Assembly (NCBI RefSeq): GCF_003751805.1
Contig: NZ_RKHQ01000002.1
Location: forward strand, 124,001 to 188,000
Reading direction: 5' to 3'
DNA length: 64,000 nucleotides
DNA from: Salana multivorans
GTDB taxonomy: Bacteria > Actinomycetota > Actinomycetes > Actinomycetales > Beutenbergiaceae
The notes below the pieces were generated by a model. It searched no databases. It had not been told where the DNA came from and saw nothing but the letters and a program-made list of their open reading frames with translations. Shown here in pieces: positions 52,676 to 61,406 of the stretch. Numbering within the stretch: position 1 is the first letter of the stretch; the number at the start of each line of letters is the position of its first letter. The translations under genes were made by a program, and so were the position numbers.

Positions 52676-53419
52676 GTGAGTCGGACGTACCGGGACGAGG
52701 CGGTGGTGCTGCGCACCCATGACCTCGGCGAGGCCGATCGCATCCTCACGCTCCTCACGCGGGAGCACGGGCAGGTCCGCGCCGTCGCGAAGGGCGTGCG
52801 CCGCACCCAGAGCCGGTTCGGGGCGCGGCTGGAACCGTTCGGCGTCATCGACGTGCAGATCCACCCCGGCCGCAGCCTCGACATCGTGACGCAGGTGGAC
52901 ACGCTGGCCCCGCACGGGCGCGAGCTCATGGCGGACTACTCGCTGTTCACCACGGCGACCGCCATCGTGGAGACCGCCGCCCGGCTGACGGAGGAGGAGC
53001 GCGAGGCCTCCCCCCAGCAGTACCTCCTGCTGACCGGGGCGCTGGCGGCGCTGGCCAGGCGGCGGCACGCCGCGACCCTCGTGCTCGACTCCTACATCCT
53101 GCGCGCGCTCGCCGTCGCGGGCTGGGCGCCGAGCTTCGCCGAGTGCGCGCAGTGCGGCAGCGACGGCCAGCTCCGCGCCTTCTCCGCCCCGATGGGCGGC
53201 GCCGTGTGCGGTGACTGCCGCCCGCCGGGCTCGGCCGCGCCGGCCCCGGAGACGTTCGAGCTGCTCGGGGCCCTGCTCTCGGGCGACTGGGACGTGGCCG
53301 ACGCGAGCCACGAGCGCAGCCGCCGGGAGTCCTCGGGCCTCGTCGCCGTCTTCCTCCAGTGGCACCTCGAGCGCCAGCTCCGCTCGCTGCGCCACGTCGA
53401 CCGCGGGCACGTCGCGTGA
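52676..53419 (+). CDS. recO: DNA repair protein RecO
   Basis: A 247-residue recombination mediator that helps load RecA on SSB-coated DNA. It has the N-terminal OB fold starting [19 protein letters not shown] and a helical domain with a zinc-ribbon-like CAQCG..CGDC pair (residues about 158-182). It is followed 11 bases later by uppS, forming the common actinobacterial recO-uppS pair. Confidence 0.93.
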   Translation: MSRTYRDEAVVLRTHDLGEADRILTLLTREHGQVRAVAKGVRRTQSRFGARLEPFGVIDVQIHPGRSLDIVTQVDTLAPHGRELMADYSLFTTATAIVETAARLTEEEREASPQQYLLLTGALAALARRRHAATLVLDSYILRALAVAGWAPSFAECAQCGSDGQLRAFSAPMGGAVCGDCRPPGSAAPAPETFELLGALLSGDWDVADASHERSRRESSGLVAVFLQWHLERQLRSLRHVDRGHVA

Positions 53420-53429
53420 GGGGCCGCGT

Positions 53430-54305
53430 GTGAGAGGGCTGCGGCGCCGTCAGGACCTGACCTGGCAGCCGCACGAGCCCGTGCCGCCCCCGTCGCTGCC
53501 CGGTGGCGAGCGACCGCCGGCGATCCCGGCCGGAGCCGTCCCGCGGCACGTCGCGCTCGTCATGGACGGCAACGGCCGCTGGGCGAACGCGCGGGGTCTC
53601 CCGCGCACCGAGGGCCACGCCGCGGGGGAGGCCGTCCTGCTCGACGTCGTCGCCGGCGCGATCGAGCTCGGCGTCTCGCACGTGAGTGCCTACGCCTTCT
53701 CCACCGAGAACTGGAAGCGCAGCCCCGAGGAGGTGCGCTACCTCATGGGGTTCAACCGGGACGTGCTGCGCCGCCGCCGGGACATCATGAACGACTGGGG
53801 CGTGCGCGTGCGCTGGGCCGGGCGTCGGCCGCGGCTGTGGCGCAGCGTCATCAGCGAGCTCGAGGCGGCCGAGGAGCTGACGTCCGGCAACACGACGTGC
53901 ACGCTCACGATGTGCGTCAACTACGGCGGACGGGCCGAGCTGGTCGACGCGATGCGCGGGATCGCGCGAGAGGTCGCCGCCGGACGTCTCGACCCGGACC
54001 ACATCTCCGAGCGGACCGTCGCGCGCCACCTGGACGAGCCGGACATGCCGGACGTCGACCTGTTCATCCGGACCGGCGGCGAGCAGCGCGCGAGCAACTT
54101 CCTGCTCTGGCAGTCCGCGTACGCCGAGTTCGTGTTCCTCGCCAAGCCCTGGCCGGAGGTCGATCGCCGCGACCTGTGGCGCGCCGTCGAGCAGTACGCG
54201 GCCCGGGACCGCCGGTACGGGGGAGCGACCGACGCGGTCTCGTCCCCCGGGACGGCGCCGAACGGCTTCCCCAGCGCGTCGTCGGAACGTAGCGTTGAGC
54301 CATGA
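53430..54305 (+). CDS. uppS: Isoprenyl (undecaprenyl/decaprenyl) diphosphate synthase
   Basis: A 291-residue cis-prenyltransferase that makes the long lipid carrier for cell-wall synthesis. Motifs: [17 protein letters not shown] (catalytic Asp, about residue 47), [11 protein letters not shown] and [19 protein letters not shown]. The N-terminal 35 residues ([17 protein letters not shown]) fit actinobacterial long-chain enzymes. Its GTG start follows recO closely. Its end overlaps the start of the VOC gene by four bases. Confidence 0.94.
   Translation: MRGLRRRQDLTWQPHEPVPPPSLPGGERPPAIPAGAVPRHVALVMDGNGRWANARGLPRTEGHAAGEAVLLDVVAGAIELGVSHVSAYAFSTENWKRSPEEVRYLMGFNRDVLRRRRDIMNDWGVRVRWAGRRPRLWRSVISELEAAEELTSGNTTCTLTMCVNYGGRAELVDAMRGIAREVAAGRLDPDHISERTVARHLDEPDMPDVDLFIRTGGEQRASNFLLWQSAYAEFVFLAKPWPEVDRRDLWRAVEQYAARDRRYGGATDAVSSPGTAPNGFPSASSERSVEP
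54290..54295 (+). promoter_or_regulatory. -10 box of an internal leaderless promoter
   Basis: TAGCGT inside the end of uppS, six bases, then ATG 54302. The VOC gene can therefore be transcribed alone as well as with uppS. Confidence 0.45.
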
Positions 54306-54679
54306 GCGCAGACGTGACCTTCGGTCTCGGCATGATCACCACGGACTCCACCGACCCGCTGCCGCTGGCGCGCTGGTGGACCGAGCTGCTCGGCGGTGAG
54401 GTGGTGGCCGAGAACGACGGCTGGTTCGTCATCGTCGCCAGCCCCGTCGCCACGCTGGCCTTCCAGAAGGTCGACGAGGTGACCCCGGGGAAGAACCGGA
54501 TCCACCTCGACCTGGGCGTCGAGGGCGGGGGAGACGAGGGGCTCGAGGCCGCGGTCCGTCGCGTCGTGTCCTCCGGCGGCAGCCTCGTCGCCGAGCACGT
54601 CGAGAACGACTTCCGCTGGATCACGGTCGCCGACCCCGAGGGCAACCAGTTCTGCCTCGCGCCGGCCGCGCAGGACTAG
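54302..54679 (+). CDS. VOC family protein (glyoxalase/bleomycin-resistance fold)
   Basis: A 125-residue protein of two beta-alpha-beta-beta-beta units: [28 protein letters not shown], a NRIHLDLGV strand and [13 protein letters not shown] at the end. This is the small glyoxalase-like type with no established substrate. Metal ligands are incomplete, so it may not be an enzyme. It overlaps uppS and converges on the DedA-like gene. Confidence 0.88.
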   Translation: MSADVTFGLGMITTDSTDPLPLARWWTELLGGEVVAENDGWFVIVASPVATLAFQKVDEVTPGKNRIHLDLGVEGGGDEGLEAAVRRVVSSGGSLVAEHVENDFRWITVADPEGNQFCLAPAAQD

Positions 54680-54687
54680 CCGGAGCC

Positions 54688-54705
54688 GGCGTCCGCCCGG
54701 ACGCC
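54688..54705. terminator. Small hairpin between convergent genes
   Basis: An 8-base stem GGCGTCCG / CGGACGCC with a two-base loop between the VOC gene and the DedA-like gene. No T tract; moderate support. Confidence 0.4.
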
Positions 54706-54721
54706 CGGACGACCTGACCGG

Positions 54722-55246
54722 TCAGCCGCGCGGGTCGTCCGGCCGCGGGCGACGCAGCCGGAGCACGACGAGGACGCCGACCGCGACCACGGCGAGGACG
54801 ACGGCGGCGAGCCCCCACGGGGAGCCGGCGGCGGCCGAGACGATGGCGAGGAACGCGGCGAGCCCGATCGTCGCGTAGATGAACGCCCACGCGACGCAGC
54901 CGGGGACCATGAAGAGCGTGTAGCGCAGCCAGGGCATCCGGACCAGCCCGGCCGCGGCGTTGACGACCGTCTGCAGCCCGACGGTGAAGAACGAGAGCGT
55001 CACCGCCAGGGGACCCCACCGGTGCAGCAGCGCGATCGCCCGCACCACGCCGGGGCCCTCGGTGATCCGGCGGACGGCGGGGCGGGTGCGCGCACCGGCG
55101 GCGACCCCCCGGCCGAGCCAGTACGTCCCCTGCGCGCGGAGCAGGACGATGAGGAAGAGCGCGGCCACGGCGATGCCGAACGGGAAGTCGGCCATGCCGT
55201 ACGCCGCGAGCACCGACTCCTCGGCGAGCACCACCGCCCCGGTCAT
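54722..55246 (-). CDS. Short DedA-like membrane protein
   Basis: A 174-residue protein with about four hydrophobic segments. The central region matches the DedA (VTT) order: AQGTYWLGRGVAAG, HRWGPLAVTLSFFTVGLQTVVNAAAGLVRMPWLRY, then GCVAWAFIYATIGLAAF. It is shorter than the usual 200 to 220 residues and the conserved Arg of the RFxPxxR motif is absent (SFFTVGL), so lipid-carrier flipping, the role known for DedA proteins, may be lost. It lies between uppS/VOC and the zinc operon. Confidence 0.6.
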   Translation of the reverse strand: MTGAVVLAEESVLAAYGMADFPFGIAVAALFLIVLLRAQGTYWLGRGVAAGARTRPAVRRITEGPGVVRAIALLHRWGPLAVTLSFFTVGLQTVVNAAAGLVRMPWLRYTLFMVPGCVAWAFIYATIGLAAFLAIVSAAAGSPWGLAAVVLAVVAVGVLVVLRLRRPRPDDPRG

Positions 55247-55285
55247 CCGACCCAGCTCACACCCGGCCCACGGTTCACGCGTGGC

Positions 55286-55708
55286 TCACGCGCGCGCGGA
55301 GCACGCCGGGCAGAGCCCGAACAGCTCGACGGTGTGCTCGACGTCCGTGTACGCGTGCTGCGCGCCGAGCGCGTTGACCCAGCCCTCGACGGTGCGGGCG
55401 TCGAGCTCGACCGTCGCGCCGCAGGAGCGGCAGACGAGGTGGTGGTGGTGCACGCGCAGCTCGCACCGGCGGTAGCGCGTCTCGCCGTCGGGGCCGCGGA
55501 TCGCGTCGATCTCGCCGGTCTCGGCCATCCCCGCGAGCGCGCGGTAGACGGTCGCCAGCCCGATGCGCTTGCCGGTGGAGCGCAGGAGCTCGTGGAGCTG
55601 CTGCGCTGAGCGGAAGTCCTCGACCGACCCGAGCACCTCGGCGATGGCGCGTCGCTGCGTCGTCATGCGCTGGGGCTGGCCGACCGCGTGGCCGCTCAGG
55701 TCCGGCAT
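55286..55708 (-). CDS. zur: Fur family regulator, probably Zur
   Basis: A 140-residue Fur-family repressor: winged helix TTQRRAIAEVLGSVEDFRSAQQLHELL, dimerisation domain with HHHHLVC, and the structural-zinc Cys pairs CRSC and CPAC. It is the fourth gene of the zinc-transport operon and overlaps znuB by 13 bases, so zinc rather than iron is the likely signal. With zinc bound it would repress the znuA promoter, where a matching box is found, and so itself. Confidence 0.88.
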   Translation of the reverse strand: MPDLSGHAVGQPQRMTTQRRAIAEVLGSVEDFRSAQQLHELLRSTGKRIGLATVYRALAGMAETGEIDAIRGPDGETRYRRCELRVHHHHLVCRSCGATVELDARTVEGWVNALGAQHAYTDVEHTVELFGLCPACSARA

Positions 55709-56646
55709 GCCTCCCCCTGTTCTCCGTCGGCATCGTCGTGGTCTCGGAGGTGGACGTCGTCCACCTCCGAGGGTGGTGCCCCGTCGTCGCCCGGCGCGGT
55801 GAGCCGGGCGCGGCGGTGGTGCGCCACCGCGGACGCGATCGCGTAGAGCGCGATCGCGAGCACCACGATGAGGGCGCCCGGTGGCAGGTCGTAGGCGTAG
55901 GTGAGGCACAGTCCCGCGATGGAGACGACCACACCGATGCCGCTGGCCCATGCCATCGTACGGGAGAACGAGCGGGCGAACGCCTGGGCGGTGGCGACCG
56001 GGACGATCATGAGCGCCGAGACGAGCAGGAGGCCGACGACGCGCATCGCGACCGTCACGGTGACGGCGGCCAGCGCGGCGAGGAGCGACGTGAGGAGCTG
56101 GACCGGCAGACCCGAGGCGCGCGCGAAGTCCTCGTCGTTGCTCACGGCGAACAGCGGTCCGCGCAGCCCGATCCCCACGGCGAGCACGAGCAGCGCGAGG
56201 CCGGCGGTCCAGACCAGGTCGCCCGTCGAGACGGTCGCGATCGAGCCGAACAGGTAGCTCATGAGGTTGGAGCTCGTGCCCCCGGCGATCTGGATGAGCA
56301 GGACGCCGCCGGCGATGCCGCCGTAGAACAGGATGGCGAGGGCGACGTCCCCCGTGATGCGGCCCTTGGCGCGCACCCACTCGATCGCGACGGCGCCGAG
56401 CACGGCCGCCACCATGGCCCCGGGCAGGGCCAGCACGTCGCGGGGGGTCAGCCCGACGACCGCGCCGACGAGCCAGCCGGCCGCGACGCCCGTGAGGGCG
56501 ATGTGGCCGATGCCGTCGCCGAGCAGCGCGAGCCGGCGCTGGACGAGGAACGTCCCGACCACCGGCGCGGCGGCGCCGACCAGGACGGCCGCGACGAGCG
56601 CCCGCTGCATGAGCTGGGACGTGAGGATCTCGACGATCATCTCCAT
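55696..56646 (-). CDS. znuB: Zinc ABC transporter permease
   Basis: A 316-residue permease of the ABC-3 family with eight or nine helices; it starts LMQRALVAAVLVGAAAPVVGTFLVQRRLALLGDGIGHIALTGVA, a standard family opening. The C-terminal tail is acidic with Asp/Glu/His. It pairs with the ATPase encoded just upstream (1-base overlap). It may import Zn2+ (or Mn2+). Confidence 0.92.
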   Translation of the reverse strand: MEMIVEILTSQLMQRALVAAVLVGAAAPVVGTFLVQRRLALLGDGIGHIALTGVAAGWLVGAVVGLTPRDVLALPGAMVAAVLGAVAIEWVRAKGRITGDVALAILFYGGIAGGVLLIQIAGGTSSNLMSYLFGSIATVSTGDLVWTAGLALLVLAVGIGLRGPLFAVSNDEDFARASGLPVQLLTSLLAALAAVTVTVAMRVVGLLLVSALMIVPVATAQAFARSFSRTMAWASGIGVVVSIAGLCLTYAYDLPPGALIVVLAIALYAIASAVAHHRRARLTAPGDDGAPPSEVDDVHLRDHDDADGEQGEACRT

Positions 56647-57518
56647 CACTCCTCGCCCCCCATCGCGTCGGGCGCGACGTCCGAGAGGCCGATGACGGGC
56701 TCCGCGCGGTACGGCTCGGCGTGCGGGTGGGCGTGCTCGTGCACGTGCCCGGGCGCCCCGCCGTGACCCGGGTGGGCCGGCGGGAGCTGCCCGTCGTGGA
56801 CGACGCGGCCGTGCCGCAGCACGACGGCGCGGTCGAGCAGGGGGGCGAACGCCTCGGTCTCGTGGAGCACGACGAGCACGGACGTGCCCGCGGCGCGCAT
56901 CCGCCCGATCGTGGCGACGAACGCCTCGATCGTGGCGAGGTCGATCCCCGTGGTCGGCTCGTCCAGGACGAGCAGGTCCGGCCGGCGGACGAGCGCCCGG
57001 GCGATGAGCACCCGCTGGTGCTGCCCGCCGGAGAGCTCCTGGACCGGTCGGTCGGCCGCGTGGGCCAGGTCCATCGCGGCGAGGGCCTCCAGCGCCGCGT
57101 CGCGCGTCGCGCGACGCCAGCGCCCGCCGAACAGCCCGCGTCGCGCCCCGTCGGACAGCGCGCCGGCGCGGACGACCTCGAGCGCCGTCGTCGGCACGCC
57201 GGTCGCCGCCGCCTGGCGCTGCGGGACGTACCCGATCCGTGGCCACGGCGCGTCGCCCTGTCGATCACCGAACAGCTCGACCCGCCCGGCGGCGAGCGGC
57301 ACGATGCCGAGGCACGCCTTGACGAGGGTCGACTTGCCCGACCCGTTGGCGCCGAGCAGCGCGACGACCTCCCCGGCACCGACCGTGAGGTCGACGCCGG
57401 AGAGGATCCGGCGACCCGAGAGCACGACGGAGACGTCGCGCGCGGCCAGCGCCGGCGTCGCGGATCCGGGGACAGCCGCTGAGGCGGACGTCGCGCGCGC
57501 CCCGGACGCGGCGGTCAC
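56646..57518 (-). CDS. znuC: Zinc ABC transporter ATP-binding protein
   Basis: A 290-residue ABC ATPase: Walker A GANGSGKST, signature LSGGQHQR, Walker B LLVLDEPT and H-loop VVLHET. After the fold, residues about 250-280 are His-rich (PGHGGAPGHVHEHAHPHAE), as in some zinc-transporter ATPases, and may buffer or sense zinc. The GTG start overlaps the znuA stop. Confidence 0.93.
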   Translation of the reverse strand: MTAASGARATSASAAVPGSATPALAARDVSVVLSGRRILSGVDLTVGAGEVVALLGANGSGKSTLVKACLGIVPLAAGRVELFGDRQGDAPWPRIGYVPQRQAAATGVPTTALEVVRAGALSDGARRGLFGGRWRRATRDAALEALAAMDLAHAADRPVQELSGGQHQRVLIARALVRRPDLLVLDEPTTGIDLATIEAFVATIGRMRAAGTSVLVVLHETEAFAPLLDRAVVLRHGRVVHDGQLPPAHPGHGGAPGHVHEHAHPHAEPYRAEPVIGLSDVAPDAMGGEE

Positions 57519-58522
57519 GAGCACCCGAGGGCGTCGCGCAGGGTCGCGAGGTTGTCCTCGGCGAGGCCGACGAGGTCGGTGCCCGGCTCGGCGGCCGTCA
57601 GCTCGTCGAGGTGGTCGACCCGCAGGCCGAGGTCCTCCGCGAGGACGTCCGCCACCTTCGGGTTGGAGGTGCCGGGGAAGAACACGACCGTCGCCCCCTC
57701 GGCCACGGCGATCTTGCTCACCTCGGCGATGCGGGCGGGGGAGGGCTCGGTCTCCGAGTCGATGCCGCCGATCCCGATCTGCTCCAGCCCGTACGCGTTC
57801 GCGACGTAGCCGAACGACGGGTGCGTGATGAGGAACGCGGTGCTCGAGCAGCTCGCGAGCCCGTCGCGGTACGCGGTGTCCAGCTCGGCGAGCCGCGTGC
57901 TCACCGCCGCCGCGCTCGCCTCGTACTCGGCGGCGCCGTCCGGGTCGATCTCGGCCAGCGCCGCCCCGATCGCCTCGGCGACCTTCGGCAGCTCCGGGAT
58001 CGCGAGCCACGTGTGCGTGTCGAAGTCGCCGTGGTCGTGCTCGTCGTGATCCGCGTCGCCGTCGTGCTCGTCCGCCTCGCCCTCGCCCTCGTGCTCGTCC
58101 TCGTCGTGCTCGTCGTCGTGTGCGACGGCCGGCAGCAGCGTCACGATGTCGGCGACGTCCACGACGACTCCGGGCGTGTTCTCCGCGAGAGCGTCGTCGA
58201 CGGCGGCTGCGGCGCCCCGGGTGACGACGGCGAGGTCGGCCCGGCCGAGCTGGTCGACCTGGCGGGGGGAGAGCTCGAACGAGTGGATCTCCCCGCCCGG
58301 GGGCATGAGCTGGGTGACGTCGACGCGGTCCCCGCCGATCTCCTCGACCAGCCAGGTGAACGGGTAGAGCTCCGTCACCACGTTCACCGTCGCGTCACCG
58401 GAGCCGCCCGAGCCGCCCGAGCCGCACGCAGTGAGCGTGCCGGCGGCGACGGTGGTGGCGATCGCGACTGCCGCGAGGCGGCGGAGGGGGCGGTGGGAGG
58501 ACGAGCGGGGCGGAGCAGACAT
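57515..58522 (-). CDS. znuA: Zinc-binding lipoprotein (ABC transporter)
   Basis: A 335-residue lipoprotein. The signal peptide ends in the lipobox LTAC with Cys33 as the lipidated residue. It is a cluster A-I zinc solute-binding protein with a His/Asp/Glu-rich loop (about residues 134-172, HDDEHDEDEHEGEGE) that captures Zn2+, and metal-site His in GEIHSFELSP, THTWLAIPE and LITHPSFGYVA. First gene of znuA-znuC-znuB-zur. Confidence 0.95.
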   Translation of the reverse strand: MSAPPRSSSHRPLRRLAAVAIATTVAAGTLTACGSGGSGGSGDATVNVVTELYPFTWLVEEIGGDRVDVTQLMPPGGEIHSFELSPRQVDQLGRADLAVVTRGAAAAVDDALAENTPGVVVDVADIVTLLPAVAHDDEHDEDEHEGEGEADEHDGDADHDEHDHGDFDTHTWLAIPELPKVAEAIGAALAEIDPDGAAEYEASAAAVSTRLAELDTAYRDGLASCSSTAFLITHPSFGYVANAYGLEQIGIGGIDSETEPSPARIAEVSKIAVAEGATVVFFPGTSNPKVADVLAEDLGLRVDHLDELTAAEPGTDLVGLAEDNLATLRDALGCS

Positions 58523-58559
58523 GATAACGATTCTCAGGACTGTCGAGAACCCTTGTCAA
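58522..58559 (-). promoter_or_regulatory. znuA promoter with Zur box
   Basis: On the minus strand -35 TTGACA (58554-58559), 18-base spacer, -10 GAGAAT (58530-58535), seven bases, ATG. The 15-base box TGATAACGATTCTCA (58522-58536, read on the plus strand) overlies the -10 and start; it fits the actinobacterial Zur pattern TGAnAA-N3-TTnTCA. Confidence 0.75.
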
Positions 58560-58612
58560 ACCGAGGGCGCCCGACGTGCGCGGACTCACAGTGCGCGCGT
58601 CGCCCGCGGCGC

Positions 58613-59851
58613 TCACAGCACGGCGGCGTCGGTGTCCGGCTCCCCGTCCTCGTTCATGTCGGCGGAGCGCGCGCGCCGGGCGTCCCAGCGCAGGAGCGCC
58701 GCACCCAGCACGGCCGAGACCAGGCTGCCGATCAGCACCGCGATCTTCGCCCCGGCCGTGTGCTCCCCGTCGGGGAAGGAGAGCTCGGCGATGAGCAGCG
58801 ACACGGTGAAGCCGATGCCGCACAGGAGGCCGACCGGCAGGAGGTCGCGCAGGCCGACGGCGTCGGGCAGCCGCAGCCGGGTCAGCCGCGTCACGAGCCA
58901 CGTCGTCCCGAGGACGCCGCTCACCTTGCCGAGGACGAGACCCGCCGCGACGCCCGCGACGACCGGCTGCGCGACGACGCCACCACCCTCGCCGGTCCCG
59001 ACGACGCTCACCCCGGCGGCGAAGAAGGCGAACACCGGCAGGGCGAGCGCCGTCGACCACGGCCGGACCAGGTGCTCGTAGCGCAGCGTCCGCGGCTCCG
59101 TCTCGCCCGGCACGGAGCCGGCCGGCACGCACAGCCCGACGGCGACGGCCGCCACCGTCGCGTGGACGCCCGACGCGTGCAGCAGCGCCCAGGCCGCGAC
59201 ACCGAGCGGCGTGAGCAGCCACCAGCGCGCCCACGTCCGGCGCACGACGACGGCGAACGCCGCGACGCAGCCCACCGCGCCGACCAGCGGGAGGAGCGCG
59301 ACGTCCGAGCTGTAGAAGACCGCGATGACGACGATGGCAAGCAGGTCGTCGACGACGGCGAGCGTCAGCAGGAACAGCCGCAGCGCCCGGGGGAGACCGC
59401 GGCCGAACACGGCGAGGACGCCGAGGGCGAAGGCGATGTCGGTGGCCGTCGGGATCGCCCAGCCGTGCCGCGCGCCGGGATCGCCGAGCAGCGTCACCAC
59501 GGCGACGAGGACGAGAGCCGGCACCACCATCCCGCCGACCGCCGCGAGCATCGGCACGGCGGCCGTCCGCGGATGGCGCAGCGCCCCGGCCCGCAGCTCG
59601 TGCGACAGCTCGAGGCCGACGACGAGGAAGAAGATCGCGAGCAGCCCGTCGGACGCCCACTGCGCCAGGGTGAGGTCGAGGTGGAGCGAGGCCGGGCCGA
59701 GCGTGAGGCCGGACAGGGTGGCGTAGCCGTCCCGCCACGGGGAGTTGGCCCAGGCGAGCGCGATCGCGGCGGCGGCGAGCAGCAGGATGCCGCTGGTCGT
59801 CTCGCGACGCAGCCAGGACACGGGCGCGGTGGAGGTGGGGGAGGAGCTCAC
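58613..59851 (-). CDS. nhaA: Na+/H+ antiporter NhaA
   Basis: A 412-residue antiporter (from GTG 59851, with a GAGAGG site; ATG 59932 is an alternative giving 439). It has about 12 helices with the functional Asp residues in PTATDIAFALG and VVDDLLAIVVIA. It exports Na+ in exchange for protons. The C-terminal tail is Asp/Glu-rich. It is convergent with nothing on this strand and ends 90 bases before the znuA promoter; no link to zinc is apparent. The start is uncertain because the first 60 residues of the longer form have no homology expected. Confidence 0.85.
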   Translation of the reverse strand: MSSSPTSTAPVSWLRRETTSGILLLAAAAIALAWANSPWRDGYATLSGLTLGPASLHLDLTLAQWASDGLLAIFFLVVGLELSHELRAGALRHPRTAAVPMLAAVGGMVVPALVLVAVVTLLGDPGARHGWAIPTATDIAFALGVLAVFGRGLPRALRLFLLTLAVVDDLLAIVVIAVFYSSDVALLPLVGAVGCVAAFAVVVRRTWARWWLLTPLGVAAWALLHASGVHATVAAVAVGLCVPAGSVPGETEPRTLRYEHLVRPWSTALALPVFAFFAAGVSVVGTGEGGGVVAQPVVAGVAAGLVLGKVSGVLGTTWLVTRLTRLRLPDAVGLRDLLPVGLLCGIGFTVSLLIAELSFPDGEHTAGAKIAVLIGSLVSAVLGAALLRWDARRARSADMNEDGEPDTDAAVL

Positions 59852-59967
59852 GGGCTGGGCCTCTCGTCGTCGGACCGGCCGCGGGGATGCGGACGGGACG
59901 TCGACCAGGCTTCCCGACACACCGTCCCCCATCGTAGACGCCGGGGCCGTCCCGCCCGGTGTCGGGG

Positions 59968-59973
59968 TAGGTT
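59968..59973 (+). promoter_or_regulatory. Candidate -10 box for glyS
   Basis: TAGGTT, about 50 bases before the GTG of glyS, which has an AGGAG ribosome site. This transcript has a normal leader, unlike many others in the window. Confidence 0.45.
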
Positions 59974-60023
59974 GGGGGACCGCCCAGGCATGCCAGCGCT
60001 GGGCGTGAGAACTAGGAGCAAAC

Positions 60024-61406
60024 GTGGCCGCAAGCCGTCTCGATTCCGTCATCGCCCTCGCCAAGCACCGGGGGTTCGTCTTCCAGTCGGGAGAGATCTA
60101 CGGCGGTTCCCGCTCGGCCTGGGACTACGGGCCCCTCGGCGTGGAGCTCAAGGAGAACATCAAGCGGCAGTGGTGGCGCGCGATGGTGCAGCGCCGCGAG
60201 GACGTCGTGGGGCTCGACTCGGCCGTCATCCTGCCGCGTCAGGTGTGGGTGGCCTCGGGCCACGTCGGCGTCTTCACCGACCCGCTGACGGAGTGCCTGT
60301 CCTGCCACAAGCGGTTCCGCGAGGACCAGCTCATCGAGGAGTTCGAGCACAAGAAGGGCCGGGCGCCGCAGGGCGGGCTGGCCGAGGTGCCCTGCCCCGC
60401 GTGCGGCACCCGCGGCCAGTGGACCGAGCCGCGCGACTTCAACATGATGCTCAAGACCTACCTCGGCCCCGTCGAGGACGAGTCCGGCCTGCACTACCTG
60501 CGGCCCGAGACGGCCCAGGGCATCTTCGTGAACTTCGGCAACGTCTCGACCTCCGCCCGCCGGCGCCCGCCGTTCGGCATCGCGCAGATCGGCAAGTCGT
60601 TCCGCAACGAGATCACGCCCGGCAACTTCATCTTCCGCACGCGCGAGTTCGAGCAGATGGAGATGGAGTTCTTCGTCGCGCCCGGGACGGACGCCGAGTG
60701 GCACCAGTACTGGATCGACACGCGCACGGACTGGTACGTCGACCTCGGGATTGACCGCGAGAACCTGCGCCTGTACGAGCACCCGCAGGAGAAGCTCTCG
60801 CACTACTCGACGCGCACCGTCGACATCGAGTACCGGTTCGGCTTCGCCGGCGGGGACTGGGGCGAGCTCGAGGGCATCGCCAACCGCACGGACTTCGACC
60901 TCACGACGCACTCGGAGCACTCGGGCAAGGACCTGTCCTTCTTCGACCAGGCGACGGGCGAGCGCTGGGTTCCGTACGTCATCGAGCCGGCGGCCGGTCT
61001 CACGCGCTCGCTCATGGCCTTCCTCGTCGAGGCGTACACCGAGGACGAGGCGCCCAACACCAAGGGCGGCGTCGACAAGCGCACCGTGCTCCGGCTCGAC
61101 CCGCGGCTCGCGCCCGTCAAGGCGGCCGTCCTGCCGCTCTCGCGGTCCGAGGAGCTGCCGGAGAAGGCGCGGGCGCTCGCGGCCGAGCTGCGCGAGGACT
61201 GGAACGTCGACTACGACGACGCCGGCGCCATCGGCCGGCGCTACCGCCGCCAGGACGAGATCGGCACGCCGTTCTGCGTCACGGTCGACTTCGACACGGC
61301 GACCGACCAGGCGGTGACGATCCGCGAGCGCGACACGATGAGCCAGGAGCGCGTGGCGCTGGACCGCGTCCACGCCTACCTGGCGGAGCGTCTGCGCGGG
61401 GCCTGA
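60024..61406 (+). CDS. glyS: Glycyl-tRNA synthetase (dimeric type)
   Basis: A 460-residue class II synthetase of the alpha-2 type: motif 1 near [20 protein letters not shown], a zinc-ribbon insert [13 protein letters not shown] (residues about 91-135), motif 2 in [20 protein letters not shown] and motif 3 in [10 protein letters not shown]. It charges tRNA-Gly. GTG 60024 follows an AGGAG site. Its stop shares one base with the next gene start (TGATG), so they are co-translated. Confidence 0.96.
   Translation: MAASRLDSVIALAKHRGFVFQSGEIYGGSRSAWDYGPLGVELKENIKRQWWRAMVQRREDVVGLDSAVILPRQVWVASGHVGVFTDPLTECLSCHKRFREDQLIEEFEHKKGRAPQGGLAEVPCPACGTRGQWTEPRDFNMMLKTYLGPVEDESGLHYLRPETAQGIFVNFGNVSTSARRRPPFGIAQIGKSFRNEITPGNFIFRTREFEQMEMEFFVAPGTDAEWHQYWIDTRTDWYVDLGIDRENLRLYEHPQEKLSHYSTRTVDIEYRFGFAGGDWGELEGIANRTDFDLTTHSEHSGKDLSFFDQATGERWVPYVIEPAAGLTRSLMAFLVEAYTEDEAPNTKGGVDKRTVLRLDPRLAPVKAAVLPLSRSEELPEKARALAAELREDWNVDYDDAGAIGRRYRRQDEIGTPFCVTVDFDTATDQAVTIRERDTMSQERVALDRVHAYLAERLRGA

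Noticed and set aside
57611-60754. A 1047-codon plus-strand frame across znuA, nhaA and glyS
   Set aside because: It crosses three well-supported genes, ends in the glyS region in the wrong frame and has no domain.
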